8,330 nucleotides of DNA, taken from NCBI GenBank assembly GCA_023264315.1, contig JALQST010000032.1, positions 1-8,330 on the forward strand, in the 5' to 3' direction. The notes under the pieces were generated by a model. The model did not search any database, was not told where the DNA came from, and saw nothing but the letters and a program-made list of their open reading frames with translations. Source of the DNA: Nodosilinea sp. BSH.14. GTDB lineage: Bacteria; Cyanobacteriota; Cyanobacteriia; Phormidesmidales; Phormidesmidaceae. Within the stretch, counting starts at the first letter, position 1, and every line of letters starts with the position of its first letter. The position numbers and the translations under genes were made by a program. Positions 1 through 5,548 of this stretch are shown piece after piece.

Positions 1-529
1 AAAAAAGCCAAACGTCTCAAAGCAGGGTGGGATAACGACTATCTCCTCAAGGTGCTAACCCTCACACAATGAGTATGTGTTCGCCCTGACCCCAACGCCC
101 CGGTAGAGAAAATCACCCTGGTGTGTATGGGCCACGAGCCCGACCTGGCCACCCAGCTCAAAAAAGAACTCAAACCCTTTGCGCGACAAACAAGACATCC
201 AGTTCAAGCGCGACTCTGAGGCCCGCATTGTGGCCCAGGGCGGCCACCTGGTCATCGAGGCGTTCTATCCCATGAACCTGCTCGGCAAACTCAGCCTGCA
301 ACAGGAGAACGTCGAAGACTGGCGCGAACTGGTGGAGTCGGTGATGATCGACTGGAACTACGACGGGGCGGTGTTTCAACCCCTCCAGGTAGACATCCCC
401 GGCAAAAACGACCTGGTGACGGGCACCTACCCCATCCCCGCCGACGCTGGCACCATCCGCATCAAAATCACCGACCTACTCTCCGAGTCCCTGGAGATGG
501 AGGTGGAGGTGGAGCCCTTCTATATCTAG
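1..529 (+). pseudogene. Frameshifted remnant, possibly C-terminal part of a Type III-like DNA methyltransferase
   Basis: Protein-like sequence continues across at least three frame changes. It reads in frame 1 from base 1 (GWDNDYLLKVLTLT) to a TGA at 70-72, in frame 2 at about 62-100 (NEYVFALTP), in frame 1 again at about 97-178 (KITLVCMGHEPDLATQLKK), then in frame 2 from 179 to the TAG at 527-529 (for example VIEAFYPMNLLGKLSLQ and WNYDGAVFQP). The last open stretch is 116 codons and could only start at a TTG (179) without a convincing ribosome binding site. The junctions sit at short C or T runs, as expected from single-base indels. The tail reminds me of the C-terminus of site-specific DNA methyltransferases (Mod subunits), but no catalytic motif (such as DPPY) lies in the window, so that identity is tentative. 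The 5' part is outside the window. Assembly errors are an alternative, but the genes downstream read cleanly. Confidence 0.6.
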
Positions 530-566
530 CGTAGAGCGCAACCCGTTATCGCTAGATATAGAAGGG
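515..566. repeat. Perfect 17-bp inverted repeat spanning the stop codon of the upstream remnant
   Basis: The left arm 515-531 (CCCTTCTATATCTAGCG) is the exact reverse complement of the right arm 550-566, with an 18-nt spacer at 532-549. The TAG stop of the preceding reading frame (527-529) lies in the left arm. There is no T-tract after the right arm, so this is not a classical Rho-independent terminator. It could be a Rho-dependent or processing hairpin, an operator, or a scar left by insertion or excision. Confidence 0.85.
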
Positions 567-580
567 GTTCCGGGAGAATC

Positions 581-586
581 TACAAT
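581..586 (+). promoter_or_regulatory. Possible -10 element for the Panacea-domain gene
   Basis: TACAAT at 581-586 matches a good bacterial -10 hexamer. It lies 75 bp upstream of the preferred ATG (661) and just after the 17-bp inverted repeat. No matching -35 hexamer is visible at the expected distance, because that space overlaps the right arm of the repeat. This would fit an activator-dependent or repressed promoter, or chance. Confidence 0.3.
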
Positions 587-660
587 AAGAATATGTGTAC
601 CAATGTTCACCGCTATCTGGAGGCACAATGCCTGCGGGGCCGCGATCACGGGAGAGAAGT

Positions 661-1209
661 ATGCTGGACTGCCTAGACATTGCGCGTTATTTCATCGTCC
701 GGGCCTATGAAGATGGCCGCGAAGCCGACTTGACCAACATGAAGGTGCAAAAGCTGCTCTACTACGCCCAGAGTTTGCACCTGGCCCTCTACGATGAACC
801 CCTCTTTGAGAACGACATTCAGGCATGGCGCTATGGCCCTGTCTGTCCTCCGGCCTATCGGTTCTACAGCGACTTTGAAGCCCACCAGCTTCCCATCCCC
901 GACCCGGCAGAGTTAGCCACCATCCCCGCCCCCCAGCAGCAGCTTCTCGATGAAGTGTGGGACTACTTCGGCCTTCACCATGCCTACGTGCTCAGCAGCA
1001 TGACCCACCTCGAATTTCCATGGAAAAAGGCCCGCCGAGGGCTACCCGACCGCGCCAGTTCCACCGAACCCATCGCCCTAGAGGATATGCACCTGCTAGG
1101 GGAACAAAAGCTCCTAGAGATCGAGCGTGACCACCCTGCCTACCATTTTTTGGTGGTGAATGCCCTGCGCGGTGCCTTTAACCCCGCCCAACCCCAGCCC
1201 GTGATTTAG
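661..1209 (+). CDS. Panacea-domain (DUF4065, SocA/GepA-like) antitoxin-type protein
   Basis: This is a 182-residue protein of the Panacea/DUF4065 family. Members are usually antitoxins that neutralise diverse toxins by direct binding; SocA and the phage-associated GepA belong here. Family signatures are visible in order: an N-terminal helix with LDIARYF (residues 5-11), LTNMKVQKLLYYAQ (24-37), FENDIQAWRYGPV (49-61) and the later MTHLEFPWKKAR motif. Cytoplasmic location is inferred, since no membrane segment or signal peptide is seen. ATG 661 is preferred because the family normally begins just before the LDIARYF helix and GGAGAG lies 651-656. An in-frame ATG at 628 with a strong GGAGG (619-623) would add 11 residues and is a real alternative. 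The usual toxin partner is not recognisable: upstream is a broken gene and downstream is a convergent DarG remnant. The gene looks intact, so it is either an orphan antitoxin or acts with a toxin encoded elsewhere. Confidence 0.88.
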   Translation: MLDCLDIARYFIVRAYEDGREADLTNMKVQKLLYYAQSLHLALYDEPLFENDIQAWRYGPVCPPAYRFYSDFEAHQLPIPDPAELATIPAPQQQLLDEVWDYFGLHHAYVLSSMTHLEFPWKKARRGLPDRASSTEPIALEDMHLLGEQKLLEIERDHPAYHFLVVNALRGAFNPAQPQPVI

Positions 1210-1677
1210 CGAGAGAACATTATGGTTGAGCTTGTCGGCATAGGGGCCGTAGTGGTGCGGCCTAAACTCCAGCTTCAGCCCCTGCTCGCCCGCCTCCTGG
1301 AGCAGATAGGCCAGCTTTTGGGCCTCCAGTCGTCCTAGTCGATAGCCCGGTATACCGTAGCGGTCAAACAGCGACACCACCAGCGCCCGTGATCGGGTCA
1401 TCGGGGGTTTTGAGGTGTTGACCTGCACCTGGGCGGGGGCCAAGCTCGGCTCGAAAATCAACACCTGCACCGTGGGCAGCGCCGCAAAGGCATCCACAAT
1501 CAGCGGCCTCACCACCGCCCACTCTAGCCCCCCGTTGCCACAGCCCAGGGGCGGTATGGCAATCGCCCCTAGCTCCAACCGCTGCACCTCCGCCACCAGC
1601 GCCTCTAGCCCTGCCTGGATGTCCTCTAGCTTTGACTTGCCCTTCCAGTGACGCTTGATTCTAAAGGGATTCGTGTT
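1210..1677 (-). pseudogene. Doubly truncated DarG-type macrodomain antitoxin remnant
   Basis: Read on the minus strand, this is the second half of a DarG-like protein. DarG is the antitoxin of the DarTG system; its macrodomain removes ADP-ribose that the DarT toxin places on thymines of DNA. Visible landmarks are KRHWKGKSKLED (about 1653-1621), the macrodomain loop AIPPLGCGNGGLEW (about 1562-1521), the strand VQVLIFEP, and the C-terminal module LEAQKLAYLLQEAGE followed by HHYGPYADKL (down to about 1220). The N-terminal macrodomain portion with the first ADP-ribose-binding segment is absent. The frame meets TAA at 1678-1680, directly abutting the tRNA-Gly 3' end. The C-terminus leaves the family pattern near 1213 and would run antisense into the Panacea gene as far as 1114. 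No darT is present. A GTG at 1596 or ATG at 1401 could start a shorter product, but no ribosome binding site supports either. I treat it as a remnant. Confidence 0.8.
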
Positions 1678-1680
1678 TTA

Positions 1681-1751
1681 AGCGGGTGGGGGGAATCGAA
1701 CCCCCATCATTAGCTTGGAAGGCTAAGGTTTTACCACTAAACTACACCCGC
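1681..1751 (-). tRNA. trnG-UCC: tRNA-Gly, anticodon UCC
   Basis: A full 71-nt cloverleaf is readable on the minus strand. The acceptor stem is GCGGGTG/CACCCGC (1751-1745 with 1688-1682) with discriminator U (1681). The D arm contains TTTAGTGGTAAAA. The anticodon stem TTAGC/GCTAA encloses loop CTTCCAA, giving anticodon TCC. The T arm is five GC pairs around TTCGATT. CCA is not encoded. It decodes GGA and GGG glycine codons. It is transcribed away from der and towards the DarG remnant, so its 3' end borders the accessory region, the usual position for an integrase attachment site. Confidence 0.97.
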
Positions 1752-1901
1752 AAAGATAGCACTGCAGGGGCAATGGCCCACAGTACAAAGCTAAGTTTAG
1801 CACAGCTTGGGGGACAGACTGGGGTCGAAATGGCCCGCAAAGCCCCCAGTTACTTTTTCCACCGCTACAATGGAAAGATTGAGAATTTAAAGACGAATGC
1901 T
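1752..1901. promoter_or_regulatory. Divergent intergenic region between tRNA-Gly and der
   Basis: This 150-bp spacer must hold the promoters for both tRNA-Gly (minus) and der (plus). It contains the palindrome GCTAAGTTTAGC (1790-1801), a 7-bp inverted repeat ACTGGGG/CCCCAGT (1818-1824 with 1844-1850, 19-nt loop) and a -10-like TACAAT (1866-1871) 31 bp before the der ATG. No convincing -35 hexamer accompanies the TACAAT, so promoter placement is tentative. Confidence 0.4.
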
Positions 1902-3263
1902 ATGCCACTGCCTGTTGTTGCGGTTGTCGGTCGTCCGAATGTGGGCAAATCTACCCTGGTGAACCGCCTAGCCGGGGGGAAGGATGCCATTGTGCACGAC
2001 GAGCCGGGGATAACGCGAGACCGCACCTACCAGATGGCCTTCTGGCGCGATCGCGATTATAGGGTGGTGGATACGGGCGGCCTGGTGTTTGACGATGACA
2101 CGGAGTTTTTGCCCTTCATCCGCGAACAGGCGCAGTTGGCCCTAGCGGAGGCCAGTGCCGCCATTTTTGTGGTGGATGGCCAAGCTGGCCCTACGGAGTC
2201 GGATCGGGAGATTGCCACCTGGCTGCGGCAGCAGTCGGTTCCGGTGCTGCTGGCAGTGAACAAGTGCGAGTCCATTGATCAGGGCGTGGTGCAGGCAGCG
2301 CAGTTTTGGGAATTGGGCCTGGGCGAGCCCTTCCCCGTGTCGGGCATCCACGGCAGCGGCACCGGGGAGTTGCTGGATGCCCTGGTGGAATTTTTGCCGG
2401 AAACCGTAGAGGAAGAGGCGACCGAAGAAATTAAGGTGGCCATTGTGGGACGGCCCAACGTGGGCAAATCCAGCCTGTTGAACGCCTTTGTGGGCGAGTC
2501 TCGCGCCATCGTCAGCTCGATTTCGGGCACCACTCGCGACGCCATTGATACCCAGGTGCAGCACGGCGACCAACTCTACCGCATCATTGACACGGCGGGC
2601 ATTCGCAAGAAGAAAAGTGTGGAATACGGCCCGGAATTCTTTGGCATTAACCGCGCCTTTAAGGCGATTTGCCGCGCCGATGTGGTGCTGCTGGTGATCG
2701 ACGCCCTAGATGGCGTGACGGAGCAAGATCAAAAGTTGGCGGGCCGCATCGAGGAGGACGGTCGGGCCTGTGTGATCGTTGTCAACAAGTGGGACGCTGT
2801 GGAAAAAGACAGCTACACCATCTACGACTTCGATCATCAAATCGCCGCCCGGCTGAACTTTTTGGACTGGGCCAAGCGCATCTACGTCAGCGCCAAGACG
2901 GGGCAGCGGGTACCCAAAATCCTGGAACTGGTCAACCAAGCGGTGGAACAACACCGCCGTCGGGTCAGCACCTCCGTGGTCAACGAAGTCCTTGAGGATG
3001 CGGTGCAGTGGCACAGCCCGCCCACCACCCGCCAAGGTCGCCAGGGGCGGATCTATTACGGCACCCAAGTCACCGTGCGGCCCCCGTCCTTCACCCTGTT
3101 TGTGAACGATCCCAAACTCCTAAAGGACAACTATCGCCGCTACGTGGAACGCCAATTCCGCGAAAACCTGGGTTTTGAAGGCACGCCCATCCGCATTTTT
3201 TGGCGGGGCAAGGCCATGCGCGATTTGGAGCGCAACAACCCCAACCGCGCCACTCGGGTGTGA
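1902..3263 (+). CDS. der: Ribosome biogenesis GTPase Der (EngA), tandem GTPase domains
   Basis: Der is the essential double-GTPase that binds the 50S subunit during late ribosome assembly. The 453-residue product has the usual family length. Domain G1 shows the P-loop GRPNVGKS (10-17), DTGG (57-60) and a G4 motif NKCE (120-123). Domain G2 shows GRPNVGKS (183-190), DTAGIRKKK (from 230) and NKWD (295-298). The C-terminal KH-like domain follows (about 355-440, with RIYYGTQV and NPNRATRV at the end). The frame stays open upstream through the tRNA gene, but that extension is not coding. ATG 1902, directly before PLPVVAVVGRPNVGKS, gives the family N-terminus. The Shine-Dalgarno is weak. The NKCE variant replaces the Asp that normally contacts guanine with Glu. 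A HIP1 octamer lies inside the gene at 2047-2054. Confidence 0.97.
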   Translation: MPLPVVAVVGRPNVGKSTLVNRLAGGKDAIVHDEPGITRDRTYQMAFWRDRDYRVVDTGGLVFDDDTEFLPFIREQAQLALAEASAAIFVVDGQAGPTESDREIATWLRQQSVPVLLAVNKCESIDQGVVQAAQFWELGLGEPFPVSGIHGSGTGELLDALVEFLPETVEEEATEEIKVAIVGRPNVGKSSLLNAFVGESRAIVSSISGTTRDAIDTQVQHGDQLYRIIDTAGIRKKKSVEYGPEFFGINRAFKAICRADVVLLVIDALDGVTEQDQKLAGRIEEDGRACVIVVNKWDAVEKDSYTIYDFDHQIAARLNFLDWAKRIYVSAKTGQRVPKILELVNQAVEQHRRRVSTSVVNEVLEDAVQWHSPPTTRQGRQGRIYYGTQVTVRPPSFTLFVNDPKLLKDNYRRYVERQFRENLGFEGTPIRIFWRGKAMRDLERNNPNRATRV

Positions 3264-3577
3264 ACTTGCACCGACGTGGCCAGGGGGTGCTTGAGGCCAA
3301 AAGCCTAGCTTATGAATCGCTTCAGATCATCTAAGCCGCTGGATCAGGGCCAATCACGCCCACAATCGCGATGTTCAGAATACACTAAAGAATATGGTTG
3401 ATTGCGAAAGCATAGGCTTTTGTCTTTCGTGTAGCGGTCTTTGAGACAGCCTAGGACTGGCGAGAGACCCCCTCAACGCACAGGTGACCGGTGAACAGGT
3501 GTTTTCGTGATGGGCAAGCCGGGGCTTGCCCTGTCGTATACATGCCACACACAACGGATCAGCATGGAGCGAACACC
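3264..3577. other. Intergenic region between der and the small membrane protein gene
   Basis: These 314 bp hold no gene I can support. I see a compact hairpin AAAGC-ATAG-GCTTT (3407-3420) nested in an outer CGAAAG/CTTTCG pairing (3405-3410 with 3424-3429). It is followed by only short T runs, so it is at best a weak terminator for der. A second, stronger hairpin lies at 3512-3531. The stretch AGGTGACCGGTGAACAGGTG (3482-3501) carries three GGTG-type repeats of unknown meaning. No clear Rho-independent terminator follows der. Confidence 0.5.
3512..3531. repeat. Compact GC-rich hairpin upstream of the small membrane protein gene
   Basis: GGGCAAGC (3512-3519) and GCTTGCCC (3524-3531) form an 8-bp stem around a 4-nt loop CGGG, 47 bp before the ATG at 3578. 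There is no T-tract, so it is probably a structured 5' leader element or a short interspersed palindrome rather than a terminator. Confidence 0.7.
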
Positions 3578-3826
3578 ATGAACGAGTTTAATTCGACCAA
3601 ATTGCGAGCCCGATTCGACAACACCCAGGAAGGCTGGATGGTGCAGGTCTATGGGGGCGATCGACGCCTGCTTTGGGTGTTGGATCCCTCCCACGCCTGG
3701 ACATTTTTTGGGGGGCTGGGGATTGGCCTGCTGCTGGCGGTGGGATGGTTCAACCTGGTGCAGAACAGCCCGTCTACGGCCCATCCTTTGCCGCCGTCGA
3801 TTCCCGCTGAAATGTGGGTGGACTAG
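3578..3826 (+). CDS. Small single-pass membrane protein, function unknown
   Basis: This is an 82-residue protein that I do not recognise. An N-terminal hydrophilic, basic part (residues 1-40) contains the tryptophan-rich segments EGWMVQVYGG and RLLWVLDP. One strong hydrophobic helix follows (about 41-61, WTFFGGLGIGLLLAVGWFNL), then a proline- and serine-rich tail ending in EMWVD. The positive N-terminal part suggests a cytoplasmic N-terminus and an exported tail, which is inference from the positive-inside rule. ATG 3578 is preferred: GGAG lies at 3566-3569, and the longer reading from GTG 3491 would translate the 3512-3531 hairpin into a low-complexity leader. It is followed by a 411-bp gap before sbtA, so there is no evidence of an operon. 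Confidence 0.7.
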   Translation: MNEFNSTKLRARFDNTQEGWMVQVYGGDRRLLWVLDPSHAWTFFGGLGIGLLLAVGWFNLVQNSPSTAHPLPPSIPAEMWVD

Positions 3827-3833
3827 GCCATAG

Positions 3834-4237
3834 GGCCATCCATTGAGAAAACTCTGCGGGCATCATTGGCATTAGCCGAATCTATCCTGATCAGAGAAAT
3901 CTAAAAGCAAAACTTATCCAATGGATTTGACATTGCATTGCAACTTCGTGGCAGAAGGGGTGGAAAATCCATGGCCTTCAGGATAGACTTAGGCATATAG
4001 AGATTTAGGTTTTAATAGACTTAACTCTATGGAAGGCGATGTAGGCCAACGGTCGTCTTCCAGCCCCGTTCGGAGATCGGCCATCTCTGAACATCCTGTC
4101 GGCAGGTTCTTGCAAAACACCTGTGCGGTGGGGGTGAAGCGCTGCACCCCTACTTTCCTCAAACTTCTTACCGAATTCTCAACCGCCCATTCATCACAAT
4201 CACCCCTCCTCGCAAGGGGAGGTAGAAGGAGGTTTTC
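3834..4237 (+). promoter_or_regulatory. sbtA upstream regulatory region and leader
   Basis: These 404 bp carry no supportable gene and are AT-richer than their surroundings, especially 3890-4030. Candidate signals are a perfect -35 hexamer TTGACA (3927-3932) without a clear -10; CAATG-N7-CATTG (3919-3923 with 3931-3935); the palindrome TTGCATTGCAA (3933-3943); a direct repeat ATAGACTTA (3983-3991 and 4015-4023, 32 bp apart, about three helical turns); a hairpin GGGGTG/CACCCC (4131-4136 with 4145-4150); and competing pairings around the ribosome binding site (4203-4232). In other cyanobacteria sbtA is controlled by LysR-type regulators of inorganic carbon (CcmR/NdhR, CmpR). The palindromes are plausible binding sites, but this is inference. 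Confidence 0.5.
4203..4232 (+). promoter_or_regulatory. sbtA ribosome binding site with mutually exclusive hairpins
   Basis: The ribosome binding site AAGGAGG (4226-4232) sits 5 nt before the GTG start. CCTCCT (4205-4210) can pair perfectly with AGGAGG (4227-4232) and hide it. The same CCTCC can instead pair with a decoy GGAGG (4218-4222), or CCCCT (4203-4207) with AGGGG (4215-4219), leaving the ribosome binding site free. The complementarity is plainly visible; use as a translational switch is inference. Confidence 0.45.
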
Positions 4238-5407
4238 GTGGATTTCATACTCGATTTTTTGACTCGGTTTGGTTCGCAGTTGCAGTCCCCTACCCTTGGT
4301 TTTTTGATTGGCGGCGTGATCATTGCCGCCCTCGGTAGCGAACTGGCGATTCCCGATGCGATCTACAAGTTCATCGTGTTCATGCTGCTGATTAAGGTGG
4401 GGCTTACGGGCGGCATGGCCGTTCGCGAGGCCAACCTAACGGAAATGCTGTTGCCTGCCCTGTTTGCCATGGTGACAGGCGTCGTGGTCGTGCTGATTGG
4501 GCGCTATACCTTCGCCAAGTTTCCCGGCATCCGAGTGGTGGATGCGGTGGCAACGGCGGGCCTGTTCGGGGCGGTGAGTGGTTCCACCATGGTGGCGGGT
4601 ATCACCATGCTCGAAGGCCAAGGCATGGAATTTGAAGCCTGGGCGGGTGCGCTCTATCCCTTTATGGACATCCCGGCCCTCGTCACCGCCATCGTGGCGG
4701 CCAGCATTTACATCAACAAGCAAAAGCGCGACAAGTATCTCAAGAACGAAAAATTCCTCAGCCAAGAGTATGTAGACCGACAGCCCGTTGCCGCTGGCAG
4801 CTATGCCGATGCGGTGGGCGGTGGTTCCTCCGGTGGCTATGTTGGCGAGTCGGGGGGGGGCGGCGGGGCCTATGCCAGTGCATCGGGCGGCTCTGCCAGC
4901 GGGAAGGTTCAGATTTGGCCCATCATCAAGGAAAGTCTTCAGGGGTCTGCCCTCTCGGCCCTGCTGTTGGGGATGGCCCTCGGTATTCTCACCCGGCCCG
5001 AAAGCGTCTACGAAAGCTTCTACGATCCCCTCTTCCGGGGTCTGCTGTCCATCCTGATGCTGATCATGGGTATGGAAGCTTGGTCGAGGCTGAATGAGCT
5101 GCGTAAGGTGGCTCAATGGTACGCACTGTATGCCTTTGTGGCTCCCTTCCTGCACGGGTTTATCGCCTTTGGTCTGGGGATGATTGCCCACTACGCCACT
5201 GGATTTAGCGCTGGCGGTGTCGCTCTCCTCGCGGTGATTGCCGCCTCCAGTTCCGACATTTCTGGGCCTCCCACCCTGCGAGCGGGCATTCCCTCGGCCA
5301 ACCCCTCCGCCTACATTGGGGCTTCCACCGCCATCGGTACCCCCGTGGCTATTGCCCTCTGCATCCCGTTCTTTGTGGGATTGGCCCAGGCGCTGATGGG
5401 AAGCTAA
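4238..5407 (+). CDS. sbtA: Sodium-dependent bicarbonate transporter SbtA
   Basis: SbtA is the high-affinity Na+/HCO3- symporter of the cyanobacterial plasma membrane and feeds the CO2-concentrating mechanism. The 389-residue protein matches the Synechocystis SbtA I know nearly throughout. It has two five-helix halves related by inverted topology, with landmarks SPTLGFLIGG (16-25), LFGAVSGSTM, WAGALYPFMDIPALVTAI, LFRGLLSILMLIMGMEAW and AASSSDISGPPTLRAGIPSA near the C-terminus. The GTG start is chosen for the excellent AAGGAGG 5 nt upstream and the family N-terminus MDF. The cytoplasmic linker between the halves contains a Gly/Ser-rich stretch (about 193-222) that I remember as absent from Synechocystis SbtA (374 aa), which would account for the extra length. 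A run of nine G (4852-4860) lies in that stretch. sbtB follows 141 bp downstream on the same strand. Confidence 0.97.
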   Translation: MDFILDFLTRFGSQLQSPTLGFLIGGVIIAALGSELAIPDAIYKFIVFMLLIKVGLTGGMAVREANLTEMLLPALFAMVTGVVVVLIGRYTFAKFPGIRVVDAVATAGLFGAVSGSTMVAGITMLEGQGMEFEAWAGALYPFMDIPALVTAIVAASIYINKQKRDKYLKNEKFLSQEYVDRQPVAAGSYADAVGGGSSGGYVGESGGGGGAYASASGGSASGKVQIWPIIKESLQGSALSALLLGMALGILTRPESVYESFYDPLFRGLLSILMLIMGMEAWSRLNELRKVAQWYALYAFVAPFLHGFIAFGLGMIAHYATGFSAGGVALLAVIAASSSDISGPPTLRAGIPSANPSAYIGASTAIGTPVAIALCIPFFVGLAQALMGS

Positions 5408-5548
5408 GTCCCACAGCCCTGATGCTCATCCCGGCCAACCCTAGGGGCAAAATTCCCTCGCCCGCCGATCCCAGAGGTCAATGGGTCGGATTGCTGACCA
5501 CTCAATACCCAGTCATTTCATCACCCGATTTGTAAGGAGGTTGCCACC
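5408..5548 (+). other. sbtA-sbtB spacer with an inverted repeat
   Basis: The spacer holds GGTCA (5476-5480) and TGACC (5495-5499) as an inverted repeat, and TGGGT (5482-5486) complementary to ACCCA further on. No T-rich terminator is present, so readthrough from sbtA into sbtB is likely. A strong ribosome binding site TAAGGAGG lies at 5533-5540, 8 nt before the sbtB ATG. Confidence 0.5.

Noticed and set aside
1415..1651. 78-codon plus-strand open frame across the DarG remnant
   Set aside because: The minus strand carries the recognisable macrodomain sequence; the plus product is low-complexity and Ser/Pro-rich.
1681..1705. Direct-repeat copy of the tRNA-Gly 3' end within 1-1680 as an attachment site partner
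   Set aside because: I looked for repeats of the terminal tRNA sequence in the accessory stretch and saw none; any second site must lie left of the window.
1686..1901. In-frame 72-residue N-terminal extension of Der, starting inside the tRNA region
   Set aside because: The extension is read through the antisense of tRNA-Gly and then low-complexity spacer; Der proteins begin a few residues before the first P-loop, as with ATG 1902.
3405..3429. Terminator after der
   Set aside because: The hairpin is short and the T runs after it are interrupted (TTTTGT, CTTTCG), and it lies more than 140 bp past the stop; not strong enough to call.
3491..3577. 29-residue N-terminal extension of the small membrane protein from GTG 3491
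   Set aside because: It would translate the 3512-3531 hairpin, has no good ribosome binding site, and ATG 3578 has GGAG upstream.
4029..4262. Open frame of 77 codons in the sbtA leader
   Set aside because: There is no ribosome binding site and no family pattern, it covers hairpins, and it overlaps the sbtA start out of frame.
4436..5191. 251-codon open frame antisense to sbtA
   Set aside because: Same reason: a compositional shadow of a confidently identified gene, with no start signal.
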